From the NCBI GenBank assembly GCA_015847255.1, contig JADLZK010011550.1, forward strand, positions 1 through 64,000: 64,000 nucleotides of DNA. The letters run 5' to 3'. Both the position numbers and the translations under genes were made by a program. The stretch is from Hyparrhenia diplandra. Its lineage: Eukaryota > Streptophyta > Magnoliopsida > Poales > Poaceae. The first letter of the stretch is position 1; every line of letters starts with the position of its first letter. The notes below the pieces were generated by a model. That model was not told where the DNA came from. It did no database searches and saw only the letters and a program-made list of their open reading frames with translations. Positions 15,085 through 26,189 of this stretch are shown here, one piece after another.

Positions 15085-17862
15085 TTGTGATCTCGCAAGC
15101 GCGTTTGGTTTAACTGTTTAATTAAAAGTTGCAATGAAAATCTACCTGATGTATTCTGAGTAGTGTGGAGCATGGGCTACAGCATAACCTTGTAAGTTTC
15201 GGTTTATCATGCCTGATGCACCAGCGTGCTTGGCATTAAAGTGTGTAGGTAGTTTGTAATTTCGAGCTTATCATGCCTAATTCAGGGCTTTATAAACTGT
15301 TGTTTCAGTGCTTCCCAAAATGTACAAATTATCATCCAGTAATAAAGCTGGAGTTGGAGATTGCAAATAAGCCCTTATTTTGCTCTAAATTTGTTCTTTT
15401 AGCCTCTACTAAGGGGATTGAAGCAGATTACAAATATCTCTTGTGGTCACTTCAATTCCATCAGGACATTAATTGTCCGCTGACTAATGCTAACATGGAT
15501 TTTCTGGGTGAAGGTAAGGACATGCGGAAGGGTCATGGGAATGACGATTGGTGCAATGCTTGAAGAAATCCAAACTCTCTACCAACAACACAAACAGTCT
15601 TGCTTCCTTTACTTGTCCAGTGAAGTTATCAAGGTTGATTTATATTTTCAGAGTCGAATAATAAACTTGAACTGTGTTTTCCCCTTCGCTTACAATTCTC
15701 TTTCTTTGTAGATTTTTGGATCTGATCCATCTTGTGCGGGCTATCTTACTAGCTTGATACAAATACTTTTCAGCCATACCGTGCAGCTTCTCAGAACGAT
15801 TCAAGTAATTGTTCTTTCTTTTCATTCCTAGGTGACAATTACATATTGGCAACACAAAAGGTGACCAAATTGCACTATATTTTCAGGATTTTACAGCCAG
15901 ACCAGATATAGCTGATGATTGCTATTTGTTAGCATCAAGATGTATTCGTTACTGTCGACCTATTTATACCTACAGAAATGTTTCAAAGATTGGTTGACTG
16001 TGCAATGGCTGGTATAACTATACAGCACAGGTAATGACCTCAAGATTGGCTGACTGCGCAATGGCTGGTATATATAAACATTTGAACAAGACTCTGAGAT
16101 GCTTGAGTTGGTTCAAATTCAAAAAATTCTCGATACAGGCCCTTATTGATATATATATCAAAATCATGTCAGAGTCGATCCGAATCTGACCATCTAGCAG
16201 TCTTGTTCAAACACTTTTGTCTATGAAAACTATATTCTTATTCCTTGTGTTTTATTTTTACAGTATTGAAATCTAATGTTGTAACCTAACTTTATGTAAC
16301 AGGGAAGCCTGTAGATCGATATTATCTTTTCTATCTGATGTCATTGACCTTCCAAACTCATCTGACGGGGGAAAGTACCGTGAAGTTATTCACACAATCA
16401 TACTTCAGCGTGGTGCAACCCTTACTAGAATAATGATTGCTGCCTTAACAGGGGCGCTACCATCTGGTCGTCTGGAAGAGGTGGGTTGTAAGATTGTATC
16501 TTATTTTTTTTTTAAAAGAAAAAAAACATGAAACGTGCATGAGAATTGTCATTGCGTTAAAAAGAAAACTATTTTTAAGTGATTATTCCCATTATTGTTA
16601 CATTCTTGTCCAGCAAACAATTGTTGAACTACTCTACCCTCTACCAGCAGCTAGAAAGAGGATGCCTTACATGATATTTTCTTTTGCTCTACCAGCTGCT
16701 GGAAAGACACGATTACATGAATCAACATTCTCGTGTTATCAGATATCTCAATAAAAACTGATGCAAAGAGGCAAATGTAGTTCACTTTTTTTTTTGTCAA
16801 AATATATGTCCTATATTTGGTCACAAAATTACTGGAATACCCTTCTAACTACATAACAACATATTGGATTGGAACGTTAGTTCCTTACTGATATACTACC
16901 CGTGTTCAAATAATGTAGATCGTTTTAGTTCTGCCCTAAGTCAAACTTATCTTTGACGAAGTTTATAGAAAAATGCAGCAACATCTAGAACATAAAAATT
17001 AATATCACTAAATCCATCATAAATTTGTCTTGACAGTGTATTTATTTGGTAACATGATGTTAATGTATTTACCATAAAAACTTTGTCAGAGTAAAGAGAA
17101 GTTTGATTCTCATTAGGAACCTATCTGGTCATTTTAAGGTGGAACTGAATGTGTTCCCGCTAAAATTATGGTGACAATTACATTTGTGCTGTCTCAGGTG
17201 TAAATAAGCAACATTACTTTTAGTTTCCCTTATATCACATACTTGGTTTTTTTTTCATCCCCACATACCCACATTATGCTGTACTTAGTTGGTCGCTTCC
17301 AACTATCATTAGTACTGCAGGAAAATGTCTTAGGTCTTGTTTGGTGGGGCTTCCACTGGCTTTGGCTATATACTACAGTACTCAAGGAGCAAGAGCTTTT
17401 TCAGGCTCCTAGTTCATTTCTTGAGGAGAGAAACAGCTCCTGCTTGTGCCTAACAGGCTCTTTATCGAGAATGCCAATTGTAATTTTGATATTTTATTGT
17501 ATTACTGAAAAAAATCTTAGAGCAAAGCATGAGACAGTAAGATGATAATTGACAGGTGGATTTGTACCTTGCAGGTTTCTTATGTTTTGCTGTCACTTAG
17601 CAGAGCCTTTGGTGAGACCATGCTGAACTGGGCAAGGGATAGCATTAATCTTATACCACCACAAGCCCTAACAGACGCAGAACGTTTGCGTTTCTTCAAC
17701 ATCATATCTGATGCTGCTTCTGGGTCTAGTCTTCATATCATAACAGATAGATTTGGAGAAATCTCAGATGTTTGTAGACGAAACAAAACAGTGCAAGACC
17801 TAGTTCAAAGTGCCTTGCGGCCTCATGATTTGACCTTCACGGTTGTTCCACAACAGATGTGA
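2773..17862 (+). CDS. MOS14: Transportin-SR / MOS14-like importin-beta family nuclear import receptor (27 exons)
   Basis: Importin-beta/exportin-type HEAT-repeat receptor; Arabidopsis MOS14 imports SR splicing factors into the nucleus and is needed for correct splicing of immune receptor genes. Exons by eye: 2773-2901, 4278-4355, 4476-4538, 5860-5910, 5989-6135, 6806-6937, 7567-7607, 7750-7841, 9687-9814, 11509-11584, 11675-11795, 11870-11969, 12108-12187, 12286-12368, 12718-12837, 13012-13063, 13355-13510, 14140-14263, 14371-14452, 14527-14615, 14690-14764, 14865-14919, 15514-15633, 15712-15804, 15887-16030, 16303-16480, 17575-17862. The product is about 965 residues, near the ~958 of Arabidopsis MOS14. 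Recognisable stretches include ALYHHPDDAIR near the N terminus, LETLIFCSQTLRSK, AALAVHVPVEDWG, DTRTMESICRSCKFA, SCFLYLSSEVIK and DVCRRNKTVQDLVQ near the C terminus. Exons 4, 13 and 25 need 1-2 base corrections to stay in frame. Expected in cytoplasm and nucleus. Confidence 0.93.
3462..3905. mobile_element. Tourist/Harbinger-like MITE in MOS14 intron 1
   Basis: An element of about 444 bp is flanked on both sides by TTA (3459-3461 and 3906-3908), the TWA-type target duplication of PIF/Harbinger MITEs. The left end reads GGGGGCATTTGG and the right end is CCAAACGAGGTC, whose complement shares the C.TTTGG core. The inner part is AT-rich with no coding potential. The terminal match is imperfect, so the element is old. 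Confidence 0.5.
4874..5286. mobile_element. Stowaway-like MITE in MOS14 intron 3, interrupted by a hAT MITE
   Basis: The left end contains TTGATTCCAAATGTAGGTC and the right end is its near-perfect complement (GACCCACATTTGGAATCAGAG), giving an inverted-repeat element of about 250 bp once the nested insertion at 4999-5153 is removed. A TA precedes the left end; a right-hand TA is not clear. Superfamily assignment is tentative. Confidence 0.45.
4999..5153. mobile_element. hAT-type MITE (155 bp) nested inside another MITE
   Basis: Terminal inverted repeats TAGGGGTGGTAA at the left and TTACCACCCCTA at the right are perfect over 12 bases. The element is bounded by an exact 8-bp target site duplication TGCACATG (4991-4998 and 5154-5161), the hallmark of hAT transposition. 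The interior is AT-rich and noncoding. It sits inside the inverted-repeat element at 4874-5286, so it inserted later. Confidence 0.8.
5392..5680. repeat. Diverged ~140-bp tandem duplication in MOS14 intron 3
   Basis: Two adjacent copies (about 5392-5530 and 5532-5680) share CATTTATTTATTTTGGG, then ACACCTTTCT, GCATATATCA and GGGGCAATGA in the same order. They differ by scattered substitutions and small indels. No coding potential. Confidence 0.7.
6239..6278. repeat. (GA)n microsatellite in MOS14 intron 5
   Basis: An uninterrupted GA dinucleotide run of roughly 18 units; length in a single assembly is unreliable for such a tract. Confidence 0.9.
10096..10597. repeat. Long foldback element (about 228-bp arms) in MOS14 intron 9
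   Basis: The left arm (about 10096-10323) begins TGAAAAAGTCTAAATCACAC and the right arm (about 10371-10597) is its near-exact reverse complement, ending GTGATTTAGACTTTTTCA. Arms differ at only a few positions and are separated by about 47 bases. No target duplication is convincing. Transcribed with the host intron, it would fold into a long, almost perfect hairpin. It looks like a MITE-type foldback of unknown superfamily. Confidence 0.85.
11030..11054. repeat. Poly(T) tract in MOS14 intron 9
   Basis: An uninterrupted run of about 25 T. It could be the tail of a minus-strand retroposon, but I see no recognisable body next to it. Confidence 0.7.
13748..14040 (-). mobile_element. SMART/TRIM-like miniature LTR retrotransposon in MOS14 intron 17
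   Basis: Two 83-bp direct repeats (13748-13830 and 13958-14040) bracket a short noncoding interior, total 293 bp. Read on the minus strand each repeat starts TGTTGAAG and ends CTAACA, the TG...CA of an LTR. The interior next to the minus-strand 5' LTR carries TGGTATCGAAACC (complement of 13930-13942), close to the methionyl initiator tRNA binding site. A purine stretch (GTGAGTGGGAG) precedes the other LTR. Size and layout match grass SMART elements of about 292 bp. A 15-base partial copy of the LTR end sits between the primer site and the LTR (13943-13957). Flanks GTGGG and TGGGG may be a 5-bp duplication with one base change. Confidence 0.75.
15050..15083. repeat. Poly(T) tract in MOS14 intron 22
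   Basis: A run of more than 30 T with no recognisable retroposon body beside it. Confidence 0.8.
16895..17110. mobile_element. Degenerate Stowaway-type MITE fragment in MOS14 intron 26
   Basis: The stretch with TTCAAATAATGTAGATCGTTT, CTAAGTCAAACTTATCTTTG and ACTTTGTCAGAGTAAAGAGAA resembles the interior of common grass Stowaway/Mariner MITEs. A matching right terminal repeat is not visible, so it is partial or decayed. Confidence 0.35.
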
Positions 17863-18499
17863 TAACTGGAAGTCTCTGCAAGGCAAGTTTAGAAAGCGAG
17901 TTTATGCATATTTTCAAGTTGAGAAAAGACAGAGTCAGCGTTGATGCAAGACTCACATCATCTTGGGAATTTTTTTCTTAGTTCATACAGGTTTGAGTTG
18001 CGGCGGCATACAGTTCAGATTTGTTCAGAGCATAGATAGGTCAGTAAGCATTGTAATTCTTTGGTGTTTCTCCTTTGTACATGTGCCGTAAATTGTGTAT
18101 TTGGGGAGGGATATAAGTTGTGTTGTATTATCTCAAAAAACAGTGTTATATACTGGGTATAACTGGAAGATCACGCGGAATGGTGATCTACCATGGGCCT
18201 GATTTTGCGTTGGCCGGTCAGCTTCTTTTTGTAAAGTGTGGTGGCCATCGATTTTATTATGTAAGCTTATACCGGCTGTTGAAGGAAGATCAAAGTTTGT
18301 GTCCCCGATCCCCAAATGTGATGCCCCTTCTGATTTGATGATCAGAACTGGTGCAATTTTAAGCTCACTTCGAATCACGGGCAGACGTTTGAACTAATTT
18401 GGCTAGTTGCATCTATTCATTAATTAGTGTTGTCTTATTTTCAGCTTTTTTCGGCTTATTATTTCTCAATACTATTGAATCAGCTGGTTTTTTATTTTT

Positions 18500-19760
18500 G
18501 AATGTAAATGTTTCATCCCGTGCTTGCAGAATGTAAATGTTAAGAGAGTACGAGACCACGTATAACCATTCTACTTGTGCACACGACAGCAACAGGTAGC
18601 ATTGCCATCACCCTCGTTGAAATAACAATGGGCATGGCGATCCATAATCCATAGGACAACCACTGGATGTGACTCTTAAGGAATGCATCGGGCGTGCCAT
18701 ATCGCCGGTTGGAGTTGTGCGAAGGGGAGAGCATAGGGCGGCGAACATGCATGATAATGTCTGTTCGCGTTCACGGTCGTGTTGTGCCCGCCACGCAAAA
18801 TTGATTAACCGTGGCGGGCAACCTAAAAGGCCCGCCACAGATAATTATGACCCAGCTATTTAGGCCCAAATGCATCTCTCTATCGGGTCCATATATAATA
18901 GGGACTCTAGAGTTTCTATCTCACTTTTCTCTCCTCACTCTCTCTCCTCCCACCCGCCCGGCACTTCTCTTCCTCCCATCCTCTCTTCCACGCGCGGTGC
19001 CGGCGGCTGCCTCCTCTCCCTCCTCTCTCCCCACGCGCCACCTCTCTCCCTCGCGCCCTCGGCGGCGCTCGTGGCCTCCCGCCGATCTTGGCGCGGATCC
19101 GTCGTCCTTGAGGACGGGAGAGCAGATCCGCCGCGGCGACGTGGCGTCGGCCGCAGATGAAGGCGGATCTCGGCTCGCTGAAAACGGCGTTGGCGGTCTC
19201 CCTAGGCTTTTGCAACATGAACCTTGGGAGTTTTTTTTCCCGACGGGATACCCATTTCCATTACTCATAATGGGGGTTTTGCGAGGCAGACGCAGCGGGC
19301 GCATTTGGCGTGACCTACTTGATTAACCGTGACCTGCCTGACTGTAATACACTGATCACTGGCGCATTTGCCCGCATAACGATAGAAAGGCGTTTTGGCC
19401 CGTCACTTAAAAAGATTTCGGTACTAGTGATATCTAATAAAACCTTCTCCCTAGAGCTTTTTTGCAACATGAACCTTGAGAGTTTTTTTCCCAATCGGGA
19501 TACCCATTTCCATTACTCATAATGGAAATAAATAACATTCAAAGAGTTTTAAAGAAGAAAAAAGGGAGCATGGCAGTATGCCAGCGATAGAAGCACACTT
19601 TGCTCAATACAGAGCCAAAGTGGAACCGACAACTACTTGTTCAATCAACAATTACATGTTCACACAATACTGAAACATGCCCGGACCAAGTAATACACTG
19701 ATCACTGAAGAAACCTCCAGGCATAAGAGGAGCATAACGATAGACAAAACGTTTAGCAGA
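18500..19760. other. Repetitive region with internal duplications, no confirmed gene
   Basis: About 18796-18838 holds a GC-rich inverted motif, GTGGCGGGC ... GCCCGCCAC, of the type seen as subterminal repeats in transposons. A 75-80-base segment beginning near CTCCCTAG and containing TGCAACATGAACCTTG and CCATTTCCATTACTCATAATGG occurs twice (about 19199-19272 and 19449-19525). A second short match, AATACACTGATCACTG and GCATAACGATAGA, occurs near 19348 and 19691. A TATA-like ATATATAATAG lies at 18890-18900. I suspect a DNA transposon with captured host sequence but cannot define its ends. Confidence 0.35.
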
Positions 19761-19827
19761 GAACTGGCAAACTGATCATGCAAAACATCTACATAGACTT
19801 TGCTCCCAAGCTATCTGTCTTCCGCTT

Positions 19828-19983
19828 TCAGTCTTCAGCCTCCTGCATCTCCTGATCATCGTCTTGCAGTAGTAGGTAGTCGATCTCTCTATTGATCTGG
19901 GACGCCAGGATGTCTTTGGCAATGTTGAGCATGGTATTAGCACTATTCTCCCACCACATCTTGTCCTCTTTATCATATAAACC
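19828..19983 (-). pseudogene. Possible C-terminal gene fragment of unknown function
   Basis: One minus-strand frame reads about 50 residues containing EDKMWWENSANTML, NIAKDILASQINREID and an acidic tail (LLLQDDDQEMQEAED) before a stop at 19828-19830. The composition (amphipathic then acidic, no low complexity) looks protein-like. No start is visible and upstream minus-strand sequence does not continue the frame. I do not recognise the family; it could be the last exon of a captured gene. Confidence 0.3.
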
Positions 19984-20043
19984 GGACCAGTAAATTATAT
20001 AAGCATGGATTTGACATATTACTTCAATTGGATTTTTGACCAG

Positions 20044-21333
20044 TTTTTTTTTTTTTTTTTTTTTTTTAACAGCTCTATTTCAGCTCTTCCATACAGCACA
20101 ACAAACAACACCAATGCCCAAAGTATAGAATTGCTTGGCGTTTGGTACCCATCTTTGACACCAAACCCAGCACTGTTGAATATTCAAAGGGATGTTATTT
20201 GCCCCAACACTTGAAGCTAACACAGACCAAATGACTTTTGCTAATGGACACTGGAAAAGAGATGGTCAACTGTTTAAATATCTTGACAGAAAGTACAACT
20301 ATCATCCCCATCCCAGTTTTTCTTTTTTTTTTAAAAAAATCCTCCTTTGTTAAAATAGCATCACTAGACAATAACCACAGGAAAATCTTGTTTTTCTCAT
20401 GACATTTACTTTTCCAAATACTTTTGTAATCAAACCCATGATTAGATACAATAAGCATTTCATAAACTGATTTAACATTGAAATTTTTCTTTTTGCCAAC
20501 ATTCCAAGTAACAACATCAGACATATCTAAAAGAAGAACAAATCAATATATCTCATAATTCTTCCCCACTGATTCCTAAGAGTAATACCCAGCCATCTTC
20601 TAAAAGTAATTTCAATACCATTTCTAAAATCAGCAACCAAAATATCCTTTTCATTTGTTAGTTCAAAAGATCTGGATATATTCTATTCAGAGGTTCCTCA
20701 TATAACCTAGGGTCTATCCAGAATCTGGTTAAGTTCCCATTGTTTGTAATCATTTTTCTCCCCTACATGTATATGCCTTTAATTTTGAGTAGGTCAGTCC
20801 ACATTGGGGAGTCATTGAGCCTATGTTTAACAGTATATATATTTTTCTTTGCATATATTTGTATTTGATGATCTCCTGCCATAATCCATTTTCTTTCTCA
20901 AATTTCCACCACCATTTACAAAACATGCTAATATTCATTTTTCTTAAGTCTTTAATCCCCACACCACCTTTCTTCTTACTTTTACAAATGACCTCCCATT
21001 TAACTAAGTGATATTTTTTTTTTCTTCAAACTTCCACCTTGCCAAAAAAAAAGTCCTTCTCTGCTTATCCATCTTATCAATAATGGTTTTGGGAAAAAGA
21101 TATACATACATATGATAGATTGGTGTATTATTCAAGCTAGACCCAATGAGCACATTTCTTCCTACCATAGATAAATGACCTCCTTTCCAAATATTCAACT
21201 TCTTACCCCTTTTCAACTAAAGATAGCACTAAAGATAGCCAATCACTAACTCTTAGTGCGCTAGGGCTAACAGGGTCCCTTAGAAAATTAAAAATATTAG
21301 CATATTTCCATTCTTCATTATCATTTATCATTG
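20044..21333 (-). mobile_element. 5'-truncated L1-type LINE
   Basis: On the minus strand the sequence ends in a poly(A) tail (T run at 20044-20067). Upstream lie remnants of the C-terminal part of a plant LINE ORF2: KGGHLSMVGRNVLIGSSLNN and YLFPKTIIDKMDKQRRTFF (20990-21210), GIKDLRKMNISMFCKWWWKF (about 20900-20960) and a zf-RVT-like segment with IWKSKCHEKNKIFLWLL (20195-20524). Several frameshifts are present, and the endonuclease and the catalytic core of the RT are missing. The right end abuts the TGTGGGG start of the gypsy element at 21334, so either the LINE was truncated at integration or the gypsy element cut it. Confidence 0.8.
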
Positions 21334-22049
21334 TGGGGATCGATATTCGGGACATCGAATAATGGCCCAACTCAAAACAAAAGCCCAAAACCGTCCCGGC
21401 CCCACCAAGTCCGGGGAACCCACGAAGGGACGAATCACCCCCGCCAAGACGCACGAGGTCACCCCGCAAACGAGCTCTCTAGTCCCGGGCGGGAGCGCGA
21501 GTCATCAAGGACACCCTCCCCGGGCCGCTCAAGCTCTCGGGGTCCACGACCTCATAACAAGAGCAAGCTCAACGCGAGATCATTCTCCTTGCTCGAGCTG
21601 TCGTCCACACGAGCTCTTAGGGTGGGGTCGATTCATCGCCACTTCGAGCTCCCTCATCAACGAGCTCTCCGGTCCTCGCAACGAGCAAAGCTCATCAGGG
21701 GACCTCTCTCCGCCACCTTTCGAGCTCCTCCCGTGACGAACTCCCGCGACCCCCGCGGCGTAGAGGAGCGGTCTGAGCTCATCCTGTCTTCCCAAAGGAA
21801 GCCAACGGGTGCGGGAGTTGGTTAACCACTCCCGACAAACTCAACCACTCCCGACGGCGCACCGCGGGGCGCGCAGGTTACAATGTGAGGGGAGAGGTGG
21901 CGGATTTACCCGCCATACCCCTGCCGTATTCAACTACTCCCTATAGTGCGCGCACGTGCGCCTGACGTATGCCGATTCATCCACGGTATGGCTGTGCCCA
22001 TACGGAGGAGACGGGTTCCAACTACGATTGAAGTGGGCGACGACCGGCC

Positions 22050-22900
22050 ACCGTCCAACCCGAGAATCCCGTGTATGACGCCGACAACGAATACTTCATC
22101 ATCCGCCACCTCCCCCTCTACCTTGCAGATTCAGCTCGGTCCTGGCTCGAACACCTGCCGGAGGGGGCGATCCGCGACTGGGAGGACTGTAGCGACGTCT
22201 TCGTGCGGCAACTTCCGGGGCACCTACACCAGGCCGAGCACGACGTGGGACCTCGAGGGTGAAAGGAAGAAGGGGAGAGCTGGGCGACTACATCAGGCGC
22301 TTCTCCAAGCTCTGCAACAACCTCTCCGAGGCCTCCGACTCCGAGGTCATCACCGCCTTCATGTTCGGCACCACTTGCGAAAGCCTGATCCACGAGCTCG
22401 GCGTCAAGAAGCCCAAGACCGTGAAGGAGCTCCTTGACCTCGCCACCCACCACGCTGAGGGAGAGGACGCCGTCTCCACCGTCACCGGCAAGGGCAAAGC
22501 CAAGGGCGGCGACAAGGTCGCGGAGGGATCCGGATCCCGCAAGAGGAAGAACAAGAAGAACAAGCGCCGTCGCGATGACAACGATGACGAGTTCGTGGCC
22601 GTGGCGGACAAGCGCAAGTCCGGCGGCAAGGGGGGCAAGCCCTTCGTCCCTAAGGAGCACTTCGACAAGATGCTCGAGGGACCGTGCCCCCACCACGAGG
22701 GCCCCATCAAGCACAAGATGAAGGACTGCTGGCTCATGAAGAAGCACGTCATGGGCACGCTGCGGGGCGGCGACAAGGACGATGACCGGGACGCCACGAA
22801 GGGAGCTCCCGAGGACGTCGACGACGACGTCTACATCGAGGACGGCGACCGTCAACGTCGTCTTCGGGGGCACCCGGGTACGAGTCCAAGCGCCGATAGA
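22050..22900 (+). pseudogene. Ty3/gypsy gag remnant
   Basis: Two overlapping frames give a retrotransposon gag: YDADNEYFIIRHLPLYLADS and WLEHLPEGAIRDWEDC (22071-22200) then, after a frameshift, GDYIRRFSKLCNNLSEASDS and TAFMFGTTCESLIHELGV (about 22280-22400), followed by a lysine-rich tail. The arrangement WLxxLP...W.D then R.FSK..N is typical of plant gypsy capsid. The frameshift near 22230-22260 makes it nonfunctional as read. Confidence 0.75.
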
Positions 22901-23039
22901 AGCTCACCCGCCGCGAGGTCCTTTTCACCGAGCCGGCCACGCCCGAGTACCTCAAGTGGTCGAGCTCGGCGATCACCTTCAACAAGGCCGATCACCCCCG
23001 TCACATCCCATACCCAGGGAGGTATCCGCTCGTCGTCGA

Positions 23040-23180
23040 CCCATCATCGGCACCATGCGCCTCGGGAAGGTCCTGATGGACGGCGGCAGCGGCCTCAACC
23101 TCCTCTACATTCACGCGCTCCAAGCCCTTGGCATCCCCAAGGCACGGCTTCGACCCTCACGGACCCGATCCACGGGGTAG
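23040..23180 (+). pseudogene. Retropepsin remnant of the gypsy element
   Basis: The frame reads GKVLMDGGSGLNLLYIHAL, matching the aspartic protease active-site region (here D-G-G) with its hydrophobic flank. The frame is lost shortly after. It lies between gag and RT as expected for Ty3/gypsy. Confidence 0.65.
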
Positions 23181-23739
23181 TTCCGGGAAAGCGAGATGGT
23201 CCCGGCGGATCGACCTCCCCGTCACGTTCGACACCCCAGATAACTTCCGGAAGGAGACACTCACCTTCGAGGTCCTGCCGTTCAGGAACGCGTACCACGC
23301 ACTCTTGGGCGCCCGTGCTACGCCAAGTTCATGGCCGTCCCGGCTACACCTACCTCAAGCTCAAGATCCCCGGGCGAAGGGGTCATCACCGTCGACTCCA
23401 CCTTCGAGTGCGCGTTCGGCTGCGAGGCCGCCAAGGGTCCAGTACGCCGACGCGCCATCGAGATCGGCAGATGCTGCCCCAAGATGACGGCCTAGGCAAG
23501 CGCCGAGGACTCCCCGAGCTCAAGAAGGTGGTGAGCACGAGCCTCGTCGGGAGAGCTTGTGAGGCCCGCCGACGCGTTTGAGCCCGAGAAGGACGCCAAG
23601 GAGGTCGAGGTCGACAAGGATGGGTGCACCCCTGGCGTGGGTGCCGAGCTCACCCCCGAAATAGGAAAGCGAGCTCGTCGACTTCCTCCGTCGCGAACCT
23701 CGGCGTATTTGCGTGGAGGGCCTCGGATATGCGGGCATG

Positions 23740-25604
23740 GGCCGAGGAAGTCGCCGAGCACTCCTTGAACATCGACCTTGGCTCTCGGCCGGTGAAGCAG
23801 AGGCTTAGACGTTTCGACGACGCTCGACGCCAGGCAATCGCCGAGGAGATAGACAAGCTCTTAGCCGCTAGGTTTATCAAGGAGGTGTATCATCCCGAGT
23901 GGATAGCCAACCCTGTACTAGTTAAGAAGAAGAATGGGAAATGGAGAATGTGTGTTGATTACACGGGTCTCAACAAGGCATGCCCGAAGGATCCGTTTCC
24001 TTTGCCGCGCATCGACCAAATCGTTGACTCCACCTCGGTGCGAGACACTTTGTTTTCTCGATGCCTACTCAGGCTACCACCGGATTGCGATGAACGAGCT
24101 CGATCAGCTCGCCACCTCCTTCATCACCCGTTCGGCGCATTCTACGTGACGTAACGATGCCCGCCGGTTTGAAAAGCGCTGGCGCCACCTTCGGAGGTGC
24201 ATGCAGAAAGTCTTCAAGGAGCTCCTCGGAAAGCTCGTTGAAGCATACGTCGACGGCATCGTCGCGAAGACCAAGCGCTCCGGAGAGCTCGTCCTCGACC
24301 TTGAAAAGGTCTTCGCCAAGCTCCGCGAGTTTGGAGTCAAGCTCAACCCCGAGAAATGCGTCTTTGGGTCCCGCGAGGGGAACTACTCGGTTTCATTGTG
24401 TCCGTGCGTGGCATCGAAGCCAACCCCAAAAAATTGCCGCCATCACAAGTATGGGGCCAATCAAGAACGTCAAGGGCGTACAGCGGCTCACGGGATGTCT
24501 GGCCGCCCTTAGCCGATTCATAGCTCGACTGGGGGAACGTAGCCTCCCGCTGTACAAGCTGTTGAAGAAAACCGAGCGTTTCACCTGGACCGACGAGGCC
24601 CAGCAGGCCCTCGACTCCCTAAAGCAGCTCCTCGCCAATCCGCCTGTGCTCGTGGCCCCAGCTCCAGACGAGCCAATCCTCCTCTACATCTCGGCGACCT
24701 CGAAGGTCGTGAGCACCGTGCTCATGGTCGAGAGAGAGGAGGAAGGACACGCGCTCAAGGTCCAGCGGCCGGTCTACTTCATCAGCGAGGTCCTCTCCGA
24801 CACCAAGACGCGCTACTCACAGCTCGAAAAGCTCGTGTACGCGCTCCTCATCACCCGGCGCAAGCTGCGACACTACTTCGACTCCCACCCCGTCACGGTC
24901 GTTTCCAAGTACCCCCTCGGCGAGATCATCCGCAGCCCCGAGGTCGCGGGTCGCATGGCTAAGTGGGCTATCGAGCTCATGGGGGCTGACATCACCTATG
25001 CACCCAGAGACTCCATAAAGTCGTGAGCCCTGGCCGACTTCGTCGCCGAATGGACTGAGGTCGAGCAGCCTCGGCCCGACGACGTGGAGTACTGGACGAT
25101 GTACTTTGACGGCTCCGTGAAGAAATTCGGCGCGGAGTCGGGTGATCTTCATTTTGCCAAACAAGGTCCGCGATGAGGTACTCGATCCGCCTCCGCTTCC
25201 CGGCCTCCAACAACGTCGCCGAGCACGAAGCCCCGGTGAACGGCTGCAAGATAGCCCACGAGCTGGCATCCCGGCACCCGAGGTCCGGTGAGACTCGAGC
25301 TCGTGAGAAACCAAGTCATGAAAGAGGCCACCGCGCCAACCCGAAGATGGCTGCGTACCATCAGAAGGTCCGCGAGCTTGAGGAGCACTTCCACGGGCTC
25401 GAGGTCAACCACATTCACCGCAACCTCAACAACGACGCCGATGTCCTCGCCAAGCTCGCGTCATCATCGGCATTTGCCGGTCCCCTACCGGGCGTCTTCA
25501 TGCACGAGCAACACAAGCCGTCAATACGACCGAAGGGCGAGCCAGCGGTGGCCGACGCAAGCGCGAAGGACGATGTTGACACCTGTTATAGCATAATATT
25601 ATGA
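23740..25604 (+). pseudogene. Reverse transcriptase and RNase H remnants of the gypsy element
   Basis: RT begins with IDKLLAARFIKEVYHPEWIA, VLVKKKNGKWRMCVDYTGLN and CPKDPFPLPRIDQIVDS; a frameshift separates DAYSGYHRIAMNELDQ. The catalytic segment (near 24240-24270) reads VEAYVDGIVAKTK, with glycine where the family has the second aspartate of Y-x-D-D. RNase H follows (TWTDEAQQALDSLKQLL, QRPVYFISEVLSDTKTRYSQ). A stop at 25024-25026 precedes ALADFVAEWTEVEQP, and the second RNase H segment is shortened. Both the missing active-site residue and the stops mean it cannot act. Confidence 0.85.
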
Positions 25605-26160
25605 GTCAATTAACATGAAATAAGGGCTCAAGTTGGATATCAACATAAGTCTAGGGGTCTAACTAATATATTTCCACGTGTTTTGGTATTCTGTGACTTT
25701 GAAGGGACTAATAGATAAAATTAGAGAAGATCGATGAGAATCAGAAGAGTTTACATCCCATACGATGACAAGACTTAACCGTGAAGTAACTCAACCCGAA
25801 ATGTGGACTAAAACACTCTAGAAGATACCAGAAGACACCAGAAGAGACGGGAAGCCAAGGTGGCTTGACACCCTAGCGGCCGCCAGTGCCAAGTAGGCCG
25901 GCCGTCAGGTGGGTCCTGCCTGTCATCCTCACCTTTTTATGTTGGTTTACTACCGACCTTGAGGTTGTATCTACACCGTTATTGGAGGTCGGTTTGATCC
26001 AAGGGTCCCTGTTCATCGCCAAGTGCTATATAAGAAGACCACCTGACCCTAGGGTGAAACCCTAATTCATACAAAGTCATTATCATCTGAGTTCATCTCA
26101 ACTCAAGTCCAACCAAGTCTAGACCTAAGCCCTAGTTCATCATATTAGAAGTACTCCAAC
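25574..26160. mobile_element. Solo-LTR-like insertion between RNase H and integrase
   Basis: GC content falls abruptly at about 25574, where the sequence starts TGTTGACACC, and rises again near 26160. The insert has no coding potential and contains a TATA-like GTGCTATATAAG near 26025-26036 followed by a leader-like stretch, as in a plant LTR. Target duplications were not found, so the exact ends are uncertain. Confidence 0.5.
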
Positions 26161-26189
26161 GCGGCGCTTCTCGGGCGTACTCCAACGCT

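Noticed and set aside
18811..19326. 171-codon plus-strand frame
   Set aside because: Mostly a GC/CT-rich low-complexity translation with overlapping frames on the other strand; no recognisable domain.
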